A stretch of 64,000 nt of DNA. Source: Hetaerina americana. Taxonomy: Eukaryota; Arthropoda; Insecta; Odonata; Calopterygidae. The position numbers and the translations under genes are program-made. The notes under the pieces are model-generated. The model did not search any database. It was given only the letters and a program-made list of their open reading frames with translations, and was not told the origin of the DNA. This document shows positions 37,561-51,744 of this stretch, piece after piece; within the stretch, counting starts at the first letter, position 1, and every line of letters begins with the position of its first letter. The stretch lies in assembly GCA_022747635.1 (NCBI GenBank), contig JAKTNV010000014.1:6028001-6092000 (forward strand), read 5' to 3'.

Positions 37561-38460
37561 ACAGCTTTTGGAGAGTAATGGAGTCGACCTTTCGCTGAAC
37601 ACGACCCTTCCGAAACCTCCTAGAGCCACGATAACCCGCCCATTTAAATCACCAAGTCACACCACAGCATCGCTGGCGAAATTTAAGCCCCTGAGCTCTG
37701 GGTCAGCAGTTGGCGAGCACAATACGAGCTACGCGGGCATTTCTGTCCCTCCTGCTACCTCACGCGGATTCAAATTCCGCTTAACGCCAAGATAATGTCG
37801 TTTGCTCCGAGAGCTTCTCCCAACGACCCCGCCTTGCACCATCACGCCCCAGGTGCAACGCTCCCTCAAATATGCCGATTCATGCGGTCGGAGTTATGCG
37901 AACCGTGTGCATCAGGGCCGGACAATGGATGACACTCACTGCAGCTGGGGGAGGCGAGAAAGCATCTCACGGAATTAGACTTGGAGACGCCGTTCCAACG
38001 CCGAATAATGGATGAGATCACGGGGGACACGGGTTGAAAAAGGGATTCGAGGCATGCATCACGCGTCAAATGGCCAGAGAAGAGCCGCGGCACGGATGGG
38101 GATGGTGGGTGGGCAGAGGGGGTGAAAGTGCAAGAGCAACACTGGAGATGATGGTGAAGACGCCACGGGGTCTGAAAACCTAGGCGCCTGGCCGACAGCT
38201 CTCTAATATAGCGACCAAGGCGATCCATCATCATAGACCGGAGTGACGGGTTGAGGAGGGTTAAGGGAAAGGGATCCAGCGGGAGAAGGGTGGTTGCCAT
38301 CATAAGAGGGGATTTATGGATGGGGAGGGGACAAGGAGTCAGTGCCCAAGCCAGATGCGAGGAGGGAGGGAGGCGAGGAGGGAAACGCGTGAGTGGGGGA
38401 AAGCGGTGAAGGGGTTAGACTGGGGAAGGAGATTGGCAGGAGGGGCGAGACAAATATGAG
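37561..38460. other. GC-rich, purine-biased island
   Basis: CpG-containing DNA with G/A runs on the plus strand (38090-38130, 38330-38420). The 145-codon minus-strand frame (37866-38303) has no domain. Confidence 0.35.
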
Positions 38461-39460
38461 AACAAGGGGAGCACAAGATTACGAATGTTAAAAAGACCAA
38501 AACGGGGATTAGGAGAACTTGGGTCAAGTCATTTTAAAGCGGGGGTGAATGGACCCACAAGATGAGGCATTTTTCAAGTCCTGAAAGAATGTAGACCTGA
38601 AACGCTTGCGAATGGATGCACACACAGGAGGTTATAACAGCAAAGTTAATTAGGCAAAGTGGAACAGTAAGAGGAAAATAAGGGAATATGTAAACATATT
38701 CGTTAAGTATGTCCTGATTCACGAAAGGGTTTCGGGGAGTAATTTCCACATTTGGGTCCCCACCCCCCTTGAAAATTGATTAAAAGAATCATGATCATGA
38801 AATTTATATGAAGAGAGGACAGTGATCGAGTTTATATTCACCGAATTAACGAGCGAAAGTTCACAAAAATTATTATTAATCCATATCCCTCACGAATTAC
38901 CACTTAAAAATGAATCAATACTTCACCAGATTCCTAGTTTCGGCATCAAGGTAGTGAGCCCCATTACATAAAATAAGAATTATTATTTTCATTGGTATTC
39001 CACCGGTTGAGATACGTTTTGGATGGACACAGCCAATACATGCCATGATGGGATAAAAAATTTAGTTTTAGAAAATAAATACATAGAAAAAAACAGAGCA
39101 ATGAAAAAATTTCATATCTGTACACGCTATTTTACAAGATCTACGTAATTTATTCATGATAAATTTATTAATTAATTTTGACAAATGAGTCTTTAATAAG
39201 TATTAGCAATTTCATCCGTGATATCATTTACTAACCACAATGACAAATGCAGTTACGAGTATACACTCCTAATGGGAAATATTTAGGAAAAAATTGCATT
39301 ACAAAACGTTATAATGTACCTTGTTCGAGAAAAAAAATTAAAACATAAAAGAAGGTTGTGCCCATTCCAGTGAAAATAAAAAACTCCATTCGCAGGAAAA
39401 TGCAATCGAAGAAAAAGAGGGGTTTGTGACAGGACAAAAAATACCTTTTTTCAGACAGTA
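38461..39460. other. AT-rich spacer, nothing recognised
   Basis: No supported feature. Confidence 0.5.
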
Positions 39461-41080
39461 ATGAAAAGGACCAGGGAAGAGAAAAACGGGAAGGGATGGC
39501 GGGAGATGGGTGAAAAGGGAAGCGGGCGTCTGAAGGCCGTATTTTGCAGCGAACTCTGGACAGTTTGTGTACCCGATTATATTTTTTTCGCCTACTTTTT
39601 TTTGGGAAGTATTAAAAATAAAGACGGAGGCCAACGGTCCTGCATGCTGAAGGAGGTGGAGTGGGGGCAGTGACGGGAGGGTTGTGGCGGTGGTGGTGGG
39701 GGGGAATAGAGGGTCAGCACAAGCGGTCCGGCGTGGCAGTCGGCGCAAAACCCTCCACTCACCCCCTGGCCCGCCCACCCACCACCCCTCCCCCTCCGTC
39801 ATCCCGACACATGAAAAGCCACGAAAGAGGTGGAAGAGATGGAATTGGGGAGAGGACCGACTGGCCTCGCAGGGATGGGCAACGACAGGGTTAGCACGCG
39901 ACAAGGATATGGAAGGCGAACCGCCGAGGGATATGGGAGGAAGTAAAGAGAAAGGGGAAGAAGGAGAAGAGAGAAAAATAACCTTGAGGAAAGGAGAGGA
40001 CGGGGTGAGGCGTCCTGCGGAGAGGTATATAAAGTAGTGTGCTGGGTACGGAATATTATAGCATGGAGGATGAAAGAGGGAGGGAGAAAGGAAGGGTGCG
40101 AGGAATGGCCGAAAAATAGGGGGATTTAGGGAGATGGGGAAGTGAAGGGGTGAGGGTGTCACGTGACGCATATCGATCCCCAGCCGCCACCCCAGTATGA
40201 CACCCCTAAAAGTTCCCCCCCCCATTCCAACCTCCCAACCACCACCACGAAGTACACCGGAAGCACTTGGCAGAGAAGTGTGTGTGTGGCACGATGGAGA
40301 GGGAAGAGGCAACGGTCCAAAAGGAGTGGGGGGGAGGAAGGATGAAGGGGAAAAAAAGCACGTTACAGGGTGAACTGGGAATGGGGTTGGGAATAGACCC
40401 ACAACCCCCACTCATCCCTCCCCGACTCGAAAAAAAACACGAGCGGACATTTAAAACACATGCACGCGTACTACGTCTCCCTCCCTCAACAATGGTAAGG
40501 AAATTCTTCTCTCTCTCTCTCTCTGCCTACTCCCACCCCCAAATCCGATCCTATCGGTATATGCCACCCTTCATGAAAGTAAATAAAAGAGCGTTTTTGT
40601 ATACGGGAAAACTCCCCTCGTGGCATGGGATGAAAGGAATCAAATTCTCAGTATTATTAATCGTTGTTTGGACCTGAGAGAGAGAGAGAGGATGGTTGGC
40701 ACACACCTTTTTCCCCTCCCTAGTCGGAGCGTAAAGGGGGTTCTTAAGTTTCGCGATCATCTCTTGCCTCCTCCTATAATGGGCTTTCAACTCTTGTTAC
40801 AGAGAATTACCCCAGGAAGTATATCCAGTTGTGTGTGTCCTTTTTTCCTCTCCTCTGCGAGGGACTGGAGGGAGTTTAAAGGGATGCGACGATTTCCGGT
40901 GGAACCCTTAAGACTGCCACAAAGCGTCTCGGCACGAAAAATCGACTTCATTTTCTCAGGAACCGAAGATGATTTACGGTATACCGGGGTGGGTTTTCGG
41001 GGAGGAGGAGAGAGCGGCGACAAAGGGTGCATAATGAATCCACGACGGAGACGACGCTACGTAAAAGGTTAGAGGCTCAT
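39461..41080. other. large purine-rich (G/A) island
   Basis: The plus strand is strongly G/A-biased from about 39460 to 40170, with G runs at 39690-39702. It then alternates, with a (CT)n at about 40508-40523 and (GA)n at about 40676-40690. The longest open frame in the window (357 codons, minus strand, 39338-40411) lies here. Its translation is dominated by P, S, F, L and H strings, and overlapping plus-strand frames are equally open, so I reject it as a gene. Confidence 0.5.
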
Positions 41081-42942
41081 TCATTAGCCACGACTGATAG
41101 CTCTGACCAAAGAAAAAATAAGAAGTTTCAGAGATATACCGGATTTTTCATTAACCCTTCGCCATTTGTCTACAATTACAAGCTTTAATATAACATTCAC
41201 CTGGGATCATCGAGGGGCGACGACGCGGTTTCCAACATCCCGGAGAATTGAAACGAATGAGATTACAACATTGGTTTAAGGAACATTCATTAACGCTATT
41301 TTTCATTAAAATTCATGATCTCCGGGCATTTAATTAGAACACCGGCCTCGGAGCACTAGCCACCCGTGACTGTAACGTGACGAATGAAATATTCCCATGA
41401 GTAAAAAGCTCTTGCAAAGAGCAGTTAATTTTCATGAGTAATATTTTGTCCCGGATTTTACAAGACTTTTTTTTCACAACTAATGAACGTAAAAAAAAAC
41501 TCCGGCATAAATTACCGCGCTTTCTGGCTACCCGAAAAGTAATTTTCTCGTAATATACATATAAAATAAAATATTCTCGGTGAATGGCATAAGAGATCTG
41601 GCAATTAAAAAAAAATATTTAAGACTCCAAAGGAAATACTTGAAACATATGAAAAGTGAATTAAACGCCTCTTTTCGCTTGTTTATCGTAAACCACATTT
41701 GCGTGCATCTAAGTCAACAACTACTACTGGCCCTTCATGAGAAAATAGGCCAGATAACAGAGTAGTAAACATTTTATCAAGACGCAATTAAGTACTAAGC
41801 ATTAGATTCAATTGAAATTCGTTTACCTGTATGCATAAGATAAAAATAAAATAAAACGTATTATGTCAATGAGACAATGGAACGCACCAGGCACATCTAA
41901 GATTATTAATTTTAAAGATTACCTATTCCATAAATAAACTAAGTAGGCATATTTGATAAATCAAAACAATTCATGATCCTATTTTTCTGAAGACACTAGT
42001 ATAGTTAAGACAGGTGGAAATATCTTTCGAGTACTTTGAAGAGAAAGGATAAATTCATCATATGAGAATGAACGCGATTTTTGCCTGAAACAAATGTTAT
42101 AATGTCATAAGCGGCTCCATTAACTAATATCTATTGGTACTTGAGCTAATTTAATGTAGAGCACTGATCACCGATCCGTTGCGGATTAAATTTGTTTGCT
42201 TTTCCGCCTACTCTTCAATGTATGTAGCGGGGAATAAAAACAGATACACTAAACGGGATTAAATTCGATGATTGCAGCGCAATGTGAGCGCCCTCACATA
42301 TTAACCCACGATTGCAATGCGACAACTTCATGATTAGTGTTGAAATAAACCGAGCGCGAAATGAAACGATGGCGATTCTTTTTTACTCGATATCCGTTAC
42401 CCCATGTGAGACAGAAAATAAAATGAAGCCTTTCAATTAAAACCAGAGAGTGCCGCTTTAAAATCGAGGTGTGGTATTATGGCCACGAATAAGCACACTA
42501 TGAGGTCAAACGAAGAGAAAGAGAATGAGGAGAGGATAATAAATATGGCAGCATAAAGAGAACACGATTTTCAATAGGAAAGGCTAATCATGCGAGGGCA
42601 TAATGGTACTCACGTAACTATACTAACGTCATTATGATAAACCCTTCTTTTGGAGGTTGATAAAATTCTTAAGTCATTCATTTCCTTTGTATTTCCGGGT
42701 ATCCAGGTCATTTTTGATTTCCTAAAATAAACGTTCAATAAAGGCGATCGATTGAACTGGAAATTAGGCATTCCAGCGATATAAATAGGTTAATCTCAAA
42801 AATCAACTTATCGCTCATAAGGAAATGATAAGCGTATCGCATATTGTTATTGCAATATCATAAAACATGCTGCTTTATTATTATTAAAGAGACAATATAA
42901 CATTTTTAACCAAACTATACAGTGAAAAAAACCTACATTTTT
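41081..42942. other. AT-rich spacer, nothing recognised
   Basis: Only small hairpin-forming stretches such as AGCTCTTGCAAAGAGC near 41408. No gene or element supported. Confidence 0.5.
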
Positions 42943-43000
42943 CCTCATCTACTTAAATACCCAGCAGTCCACGTAGAGGGTTTGTGGCTGGGAGTGTAAG
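42943..43000 (-). mobile_element. LINE 3' tail fragment (CR1/Jockey-like family)
   Basis: The minus strand reads ACTCCCAGCCACAAACCC, then GTGGACTGCTGGGTATTT and AAGTAGATGAGG. CCCAGC and GCTGGG pair perfectly, replacing the CCCGC/GCGGG pair of other copies. This is a 5'-truncated tail only. Confidence 0.65.
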
Positions 43001-45300
43001 CAGCAGGCGGAGAGAGTAAGGAATGAAGGAGAGGAAAGGCGTTTAAGGGGTGGGAGAGAAGTGGAAAAATATCCATTTCCAATCCTGAAACGGATGTGCA
43101 CGGTGGCTATAAGTGGTTATAACCTACCCCGACGTGCATACAGAAATACACGCACAATTAAACGCCTAGATCAGTTTTTAAAAAGTGCTAATTTTACCAA
43201 CTACAAAGGTTTTCTAGTTATTCACATGCTAACAACGGTGAATATAAAAATGAACATCAATCATATATATTGAAGACCGCTATCATACTAACACAGTTCA
43301 TGAAGAACTGACAGAACCTTGTATTGGTCATCTTATCGTAGTACCGTTTAGGATTCAACTCCCGGATTTCTCAAATTTCTTAACTTTGCACTGAATATTA
43401 TCAGATTTTATTTCCAAGCGTGGGTAACATTAGATTTGAGTGACTTTTACAAATCTGGTTTTTTATTTTCAATGCCACCGGCACACCTGATTTCTGCAAT
43501 GTTTGAAGTCCTTACGGTAAAGCTGGCATGTGATGATTAAAAATCTAACAAACCCGAAATTTCTGAACCAAGCCGCCAAAAATTTCCGAATATTGAAAGA
43601 GGAAAAATCACGATATCCCGTGTCGAAGGCATATCAATGTGGGGAAAATGATTGATACCAGGCATGGAAAACAGCATTAAACTTGCTTCATAGTTAAGCC
43701 CCCAGTCATCGTTTTTTCTCCCCAACGTAACATTGATTGTAACCAGCTCCGTTCACGTTTTTGGTTGAATCGCAAGGATTCGTAAAATCATGCGCGGTAG
43801 ACTTGACAGCTCCCAAGTCATAAATCTCATGTCAGACATCCATTCAAATCAGGTTTTTGTTCCGTTGATACTAAAGCCTGTTTAATCACTCCTGGTTAAC
43901 AAACGAGACTGTTATCTCGTTCCTGCCGCAGAATTTTGCTCTCCCCTTCACATTACACGCATTTAATACATTATATCAATCAAAAACTGTGCGCGTTAAC
44001 TCGGGACGTGATGAATAGTATTTATCCCCCTTGGAAGGCTAAATATACAAATTAATTTTATTTATCCTTGAAACAAAAACAAAGATCATGAAAAAAGCGC
44101 TGAATATGGGAACAGAGATTGCCTTCCTAAGCAAAAGAGACCTGGAGTGATAAATAATATGATGAAACAAATAAATAAGCATAATATCTATGTATACATA
44201 TACACTCGTATATGTGTGTATATATACATATAAAATTAACAAAGCTATCAAATATTGCGTCATAGTCATTTAGCTCATATGGAAAATGTTTACTTCCATG
44301 GCGTAAGCACTAATTACATTAAATATTGAAAGATCGATCTCATTCTATGCACTCGCCTATTGAATTGTACGGTTACAAAGTTAAAATTGAATGATTGGGA
44401 AATAAAGACTCAAAAAATGAAGTGCTCAAAGCTTCCTGCACACATTTTCTGAAATTACTAAAGTTATTAAAAAAAAATGCTAGCCATCAAAATACGGTAT
44501 GCCAAACCTATGTAACCGCATCTATGGATGGCAGTGATTACGCTTGCGTCAATCTGCTAACCTATGCAGTCGTTCCAAGTCCCTAGAATTGTTAAGGGAA
44601 CCGCCTTCAAAGCTCATGCTCTGCTTCCTTGGAGGAGAAAAAACATAAAAATCTGCTGTTGGCAATCACCTGCACAAATAAGACCACAGAGGGATTATCC
44701 GGAAGTGGACGTCAAAAGTGAATTCAGAATAAATTGGAACAGGGAGTGGCTAGTGATGTCACGAACGCCTTGAAGTCCGACGACTTCGGCCAAATTTGCG
44801 AACAAAACTAATATACATCCGTTGAGAATCGTTCCAAGAATTTATATGGAGCAGCCTACTCTTCAATATAACATAATTTGGAGTAATTTGTGAACAGGAT
44901 GAGTATTTCACTTTCCCAAAAACTTCCCGCTTAGTTGAGTTAATATCAACAACGTTTTACAAATCTAGTTTCTTTACACAACGCGCGATATTTAACCTAG
45001 CCCCTTCATCATCAATCACTAGCATAGGGCTTGGAGCGCCAACGAAAGTTGTAAACAACAAAGGAGTTGTTTGAAACAAGAGAACTAGGGAACATTCTGT
45101 AATCACGTTAAAAACGACACGAACGGAATGGGAGAGGTTGCAATAGCCAGTTACCACACCACCGGCCCCGATAGCCTCAATCTATTGAATTACCGCACGC
45201 ACGTTTGTCGAGTTCAAAGGTAAACGCAAATGGTCGTGATTAAAAGAGCCGCCTGCTAGACTGAGGAGGACATATACCTCGCTCCCACATTCCATCACTG
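43001..45300. other. AT-rich spacer, nothing recognised
   Basis: Alternating TA/CA steps near 44190-44235 form an impure short microsatellite. Short frames at 44395-44773 have no domain. Confidence 0.45.
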
Positions 45301-46230
45301 AGTGTACGGGGACGGGGACGAAACACTGCTCATTAGATTAGGAAGCCGCGCGAAACGGGCAAAGGAAAACCATGAGCTTCCATTCCCTCGAATCTCGGGA
45401 CTAAAACCCACCGCTCTCATACAAAACGCCTTCCCATAAAACCAAGGTGCATTAACCACGCCCGGAGTAAACAAAAAGAAGCGGGAGAAGAAGGTTATAA
45501 GAAAGCCTTCCGTTGCGAAGACCCTGACAAAAGGTTGCCACGGCGATGATGATTAAAATTAACACCGTAGTCCCCGGGTACCCCTTCCGTTCAAATACCT
45601 TCCATGCACATTCTAACCCGCACGGCCTCGAGAGGAGGAGATTCCGTTCATGGAACGAAACTCGCTTCAAATCGGCGGTCGTGTCGTCCTCATGCCGAAA
45701 ACAGAACGGGAAGGCATTATGAGCACTGTCGTACGGCTGAGTGCCTTCATTCCCAAATTTTATGCGTCCTGATGATCGTTTTTGCTCCCTCATCTCTCCC
45801 CACCTCGGCCCTCAAACCCTCCTCCTCCCCCAAGAGTAAACCCGGGCCGAAGGGGGGGAGGGGGGGGAAGAGAGAATGGGGGTGGTAAGGGACTGAGCGA
45901 TGCCTCCGAATTTGTAAAGGAAAGAAAGAGGAAAGGAGAGAGCGAGAGTTCGGGCGAGAGGAAGGAATACTATGAACAGAGGGATGGTTGGGGCTGAGGG
46001 GGTTGGGGAAGAGAATCCCATGTATCATGTCACCTGTCTCAAGACGCTGGGCGGGAAGGAATATATATAGAGAAAGTTTCGGGGTGAAAAAGATGCACTG
46101 TAAATGGTACGCGAAGGGAGTAATGGAGGGATTGACAAAGGGGGATGAGAGAGAAAGGTAGAAAGGGTGAGGAATGGGAGGGCAAGCTCAGTTCGCGCCA
46201 TCATATATCATGCGATCAAAAGTTCGTTCG
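45301..46230. other. GC-rich, purine/pyrimidine-biased island
   Basis: C/T-rich from 45780 to 45835, then G/A-rich to about 46010 with G7-G8 runs at 45850-45868. Overlapping frames in both directions, no domain. Confidence 0.4.
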
Positions 46231-47744
46231 AACAAGTGGCGACCCGCGAAAGCATCGCGGCAAAAGTACGAATGGGCAAAAGACACTTGAGAAACCAAGC
46301 ATCTGATGATAAATATATTTGGTATCGAGATCTATGAACAGAAGGGTGTTAATAAGAGGAAAAAGATTAAGCAGCACTGTGAGATACATTTACGTCTTAG
46401 GGTTTAGATATTTACCATTTACCATCGATGGTACTGAATTCGTCAATGACTGTAAGAGAACAGATACGGAAAGCAATCTTACATGGCTACAGTAACTAAC
46501 GCCTACCACAGTAATCAACCCGAAGGTTGTTTTGATACGCGAGGGTAGATCTTACATAAAACGAAGCACAAAGGCGTGTGAAATTCACAAAGAGTAAGGA
46601 GGCCAGTTTTTTCCCTGGTGGCTACAACTACAGCGTGCAAATATACTTTCGTGGGAATGGATTGAGAAGTATACACACTGTGGGTATCTTAATTTTCCCA
46701 CATAAAGCTTCTAATCACCTTCAGCAGCCTTAACGAAGGGCAGATTGAAAACGAATTCGGGAACCCTTCAAGTTCACCTCCACCCAACAAAGAGTGCATT
46801 TCGTCGTCGGATTCTCAGAGTTTAATCACTTTCCAACAGTACTTCCCAAAGAAATCAAGAAGAGAGATGGTTTTTTTGAGAGGTAACGGTAAAGTCCAAT
46901 TGGAATTAAGCCTTTGGCCGTGTGAAAGCCATACATTATAACTGGATAATAGTAAGTGAAGAGGGAAGTGCAGTTAATTTCCCTTTGCCAAAATCCGGTT
47001 TCCCACAAAGTTCTAGCAATTTCAAAATCACGCCGAAGAGATTTAGACCAAAGGAAACACCCGAGATATGAACCAATAACCATGCGTTCTGTAAAGTTCG
47101 GCCCTCTATGCTACCAAGAAGCTCTACTTTTAATCGCAGCTTAAAAACGTGATTTAATATGAAAAAGTATGCAAAATGGACTGCTAATCATAAGATCTTA
47201 CATATTTGAAAGTTGAAAAGGATCACTGACAACGATAACTAACCTTTCTGGCAATTATGCAAAGCATTAATTAATTATAGGTTAATATTAAAAGTAATAA
47301 CCAAGGCGAGTATCGGAAATTATTAGAAATAAATTTTTATTGGAAATCCAAAAATATGGAGGTAGACACAAAAATTGTCGAACAACAGGCTGAATGATAT
47401 TAATTTAACAGTCGGAGTAAAAGAGCTAACTTTGTAGGGTTCACATGAATACATGTGGAAAGTTAGCTAATGTACTCCTACCATAAAGGATTTCCACAAA
47501 GTTGTGCCTGAGGCAGTGTCGTGCTTTAGAAGTCATTTCAATAACAGCGCATTCAGGATGCCATTGATTTTTGCATGGTATTGTGGTGGGGCATCAGCCA
47601 TGTATGCAAAAATATGAGTTCAAATTATTATTAACTATAATTATGTTTCATGATTGCACGAGATTGTGGAATTAAATTGGAATAATATGGTAGAAGTTCT
47701 GAACATTTTTTTACGAGTGAATTCACATCCAGAGATTCATAAAT
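46231..47744. other. AT-rich spacer, small hairpin
   Basis: AGCTAACTTT (47426-47435) pairs with AAAGTTAGCT (47459-47468), with an inner CACATG/CATGTG pair (about 47443-47456), giving a small imperfect hairpin. Nothing else is supported. Confidence 0.45.
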
Positions 47745-48240
47745 GGGAAGCTGGTTCATAAAATGGAAGCAGATCTCTTTCGCGATGATGTTGAAAACGT
47801 AGAACCATTAGCCCCATTCTACCATAGTAGAAGAGATCATGAAAATAAGACAGCCAAGATCAAGTGTGGGATCCAAAAATTTGAGATATTTTACCCATCA
47901 ACGATAAGGGATCAGAGTAGCGGCTAACGACTGCACCAGAATATATACAATATATACATCAATTCTAAGTAACCTATACTATAGACCTCGTTTTATCAAA
48001 CACTTATTTTATTGCTCTTCTCGTTACTAGCAGCATTTCGCAAAACAGCATTTCGCACTTACATACCTTAAAGCACATAATTGTAGTTGATATTACCTCC
48101 ATGATTTGAAATATTTAGCCTTTTTTTTAGTAGCCAACATTGAAGCAAAAGTAAATATTTATCGATGTAGCGTGCTTGGTGGGGAATCACACACCCTAGT
48201 GGTTGTTATTAGGGAATCATGCAGATGTAGTTTTAGATGA
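47745..48240 (+). pseudogene. CR1/Jockey-like LINE 3' fragment
   Basis: The C-terminal coding part is readable over about 50 codons: HKMEADLFRDDVENV, then FYHSRRDHENKTAKIKC and FEIFYPSTIRDQS. The segment GGAAGCAGATCTCTTT is identical to the 51.9 kb copy. The 3' UTR follows, and the end at 48215-48240 carries GCAGATGTAG, a remnant of the hexamer tail. The tail stem is less well kept than in other copies. Confidence 0.75.
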
Positions 48241-51169
48241 TAGGAAAGAGATCCCAGGTGAAATTGTACGGTAACATGCCGTGCTGGGTAGCATATTAAT
48301 GGAATTAGATACTGTGCATACGGGTACGGCCGGCTCACGCGTAGACAGTTGATCCCGAGTGAACGCAAGTGAGCTCGGGATATGGTCGTGTGAGCTACAT
48401 GCAAGACTTCTCTCTTCGAACGGAACTGGAGGGACTTGCCTCGCTTTGGGAAGGAAGGGAGATGGCATTTCCACCTTGAGAGACGCAGCGCAAAAGGGAA
48501 GAAGGGCACGCGCACGAGGAGGTAATGGAAATTAATCACCGCGACAGGAAAAGGTGCTGATTTTCTTCCATAAAAAGAGTAAGCAGATGAAAAAAGAACT
48601 CGACTCAGACGAAGTATTTTGCAAAAAGCGCTCGAGGTTAAAATTCGATTTTTACAACAGGATGAACGGAATTGCTAAGAGTCAGGACAATTAGAGCGGA
48701 ATTGAATCACCCGTAAGAAATAAAATATCCTTATGTTTCTTGGTCGATCGAAAACGAAAATTCTCCATTCGATATCATCATGACAGTCGTATGTTACGAA
48801 AGTGGAGAGATAATTAGCAATTCCTTCTGTCCGAGTCATTGAAGGGAGTGAAATCCCGATTTACGAAGATGTTTATACGACGCAACGTGCAGGGGAAATT
48901 TTAAAACCCGAATAAAGCTAACGGAATACGAGAGCTCAAATTAGAAGATTTACTACTTCCCACCTTCATAAAATTACTAAATACGACTTCCAGTCTCCAA
49001 CTCGGAGCCTTTATAGAGCATGATCCTTAATAAAATGAGATTATACCATAATTACGTTGAACAGTGAAAATGAGGACTTTTTCGGCTTTTCATTTATCTA
49101 TAATAATGGTGACATTTTCATTATATTAAAAAAATACTTAGCTCACCATAAGATTCATTAAAACCAAAAGCGAAATATGATTATTAAGGATGTTAGAGTT
49201 ATATTTTATCCAGGAATAGCAAATTCGAGTAATTTTATTGCTGCTTCAAATAGTCGCGTTCCTGGTTTGTTAGGCATAGAACTACCGACCAATTTATCAG
49301 TAAATATTAAACGGAATTTTAAAGGTTTACGCATTAAAATTGAATACATTATCAAGTAGTCAGAATTATATGTGACTATAAAATAATTGATATCATATTT
49401 AATTGCTGATTAATATAAAATGTTAACTTGATTACCAAAAAATTATGCAGTGCATGCTAACGATTCCGTAGCCTGCGAGTAATAATTTACGCAAATTACG
49501 TGCTGTAAGGGGTAGGGGTTATAGTTTCCGCATCATAATCCAATTTTCCACGTGATGTTAAGGATTAATCATAAAATGAAACCAAACCAAATCATCCTCT
49601 AATCCCGATTCAAAACAGTACTACTGAATTGAAAATTCAATTTCGCGCACTGATGGCGAGCCATGGAAATGTCCCAATTCCACTTCGCGATAAAATCCAA
49701 TGAGAGGTCGGAATTCCTCCTATGCGCCCATTAAGCACAGAGCGTTACCATGGTTTCCAGCCCAGGGGAGGCAAGAGGAAACGCCGCGTCTTTGAGCGAC
49801 AGATAACATATGAAGGGCGCGCCACGGAGAGGGGAGATTTGTGACGTGGTGAGCCGCGCGATAAATTAAACGCCAAAAAGACGCCGAGTACGGACTGTTA
49901 GGGAGAGACAAAGAATGCCCTTTTGCCGCCCGAACTCTTTTAAAACGATTACAGCCCCGGCATGAAACCATTCTCAAGCAATGAGGGCACTGACTCGCTA
50001 GCGTAGACATTCAGCGCTAATCTCAACCGGGAGAGTCCTAAGAGATAGCTGTTGTGTATGCTAACCAGGGCCTGGAGTTATTTATCCCGACAAGCAACGC
50101 ATGGAAGCAGTCCAATTCCAATGGGTAGGCATTTCAAATCCGCGATATTATTTCAGTCATTGAGTATACTGCAGATAAATCTGGGTACACATTTAAAAGG
50201 GGAAACCTTTATTTTAAGCACCCCAAATACCTGCCCTGAATTAAACGTGAAATATTCCAGCTGTTTATACATATATTGTAAAATATTGCTAGGTCAACGA
50301 CATCTGAAAGAAGATATATAAGGGCTAAAAAGTCCGAAATTCATTTCGATATATTTATCTCAAGTTTGACCCGAAAAAAGTTGTTCAAAAACTAATTTTA
50401 ATGGCAATACACATTACAGCATAAAATATATTTTAATCGCCTTGTATATTCGACATTGTTACTCAGACAATTGAGATTAAAGAACACACTTCGCGTCCTT
50501 AGCAAGTCACAGTGCCGCCAGTTGGTGACAAAGCGTTGCTAATTGGCAACTTCTTGGATAAAAAATATGAAGCAATGCATGGCACTCGGATAGGATACTA
50601 CTTTTTCTTTTAATTTTATGTTCCTAACTTCAAGTTATAGCAATGGACACTGGATTAGACATAATTATTACTTAATGAAATGATATTAAAACTCATGCCT
50701 AACGTATATTTTATATGATATACCTAAAATAGTACTGAAACTTATTAATTTAGCAATAGAGGTGATAAAAGACCGTAATTAAATCGTTGTCACCTCTCTT
50801 ATTATTCTTGTGAATTCGGTACTTCAGAGCTGAGGCTCCTCCCTAAAAGCGAAGGGGACAAAAAGATTATCTTTTTGCCAACATACTTCAAATACGGTTT
50901 GTTTAACGTCACGTCTCAAGAACAAAGATTTCTCATTGATGAAAATAATTGCTATGCTTCTTATATTGCAATATTAAAAGACCAAATTGCATGTATCTAT
51001 TAAATGAAGACATTTAAAGACACTGGCCGCTACACCAACTATTTATTTGCTCTATGTGATTCATGGTAAATATAAATAAGGAATGCGACTTTTTACGGTA
51101 ACCAAGCAAGGCAGAAACTCAATAAATGGGACCGCTTTATTTAGTTAACGTTTTGTATTCCAGCGGCAT
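48241..51169. other. spacer, nothing recognised
   Basis: AT-rich with a GC-richer patch at about 49720-50000. No gene, RNA or element supported. Confidence 0.5.
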
Positions 51170-51625
51170 TGGAAATTAGAAAATCCTTCGCAAAAACGTT
51201 TATTTGGAGTATATTATTATATGGAAGCGAAACTTGGGACACCGGGAAAGAGGGAAAAGGCTCGGTTGGAAGCAATGGAAATGCGGATTTGGAGAAGAAT
51301 TACAACAACAAGATGGATGGACAAGAACAGCAATAAATAAGTATTGAGAGGAATTAAAGAAGGAATCTAATAAAAGAAATGGAGAAAAGTAAAATTAAAT
51401 TTGTTGGACATGTTCTCAGACATTACAACTTCCAGGAAAATACAATGAAGGATATAATTATGGGAAAAAAGGAGGAGGAAGGCCAAGAAAGAAAATTAAT
51501 AGATGATAAAAAAAGTACTACGAGAGTAACAACATACAATAAACTGTAAGAAACGGCAATGGAGAGCAGTGGCTGCAATGACAAGGCTCCCCCATTTAGA
51601 AGATGATGATGATGCACTTCAAGAA
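51170..51625 (+). pseudogene. non-LTR retrotransposon C-terminal remnant (second LINE type)
   Basis: Translation gives ILLYGSETWDTGKREKARLE, then AMEMRIWRRITTTRWMDKN (51213 onward), then KIKFVGHVLRHYN in another frame and GKKEEEGQERK. This matches the LLYGSETW…WRR…GHVLRH order after the reverse transcriptase of RTE/L2-type LINEs. Several frameshifts and stops make it a pseudogene. It ends about 120 bp before a CR1/Jockey-like copy in the same orientation. Confidence 0.75.
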
Positions 51626-51744
51626 TTTATAACCGAGATCTAGGTTATACATCAGTCGCATACACAATTTATCGATTCTTTCATATCAACATACACGTAT
51701 CACGTTTGGGATCCCCATGAAGTTTGATTGATTGCCGAGTAAGA

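Noticed and set aside
39338..40411. 357-codon open frame on the minus strand, longest in the window
   Set aside because: It lies in strongly purine-biased DNA, its translation is P/S/F/L/H strings without a domain, and overlapping frames on the other strand are equally open. Stops are AT-rich and simply rare in this composition.
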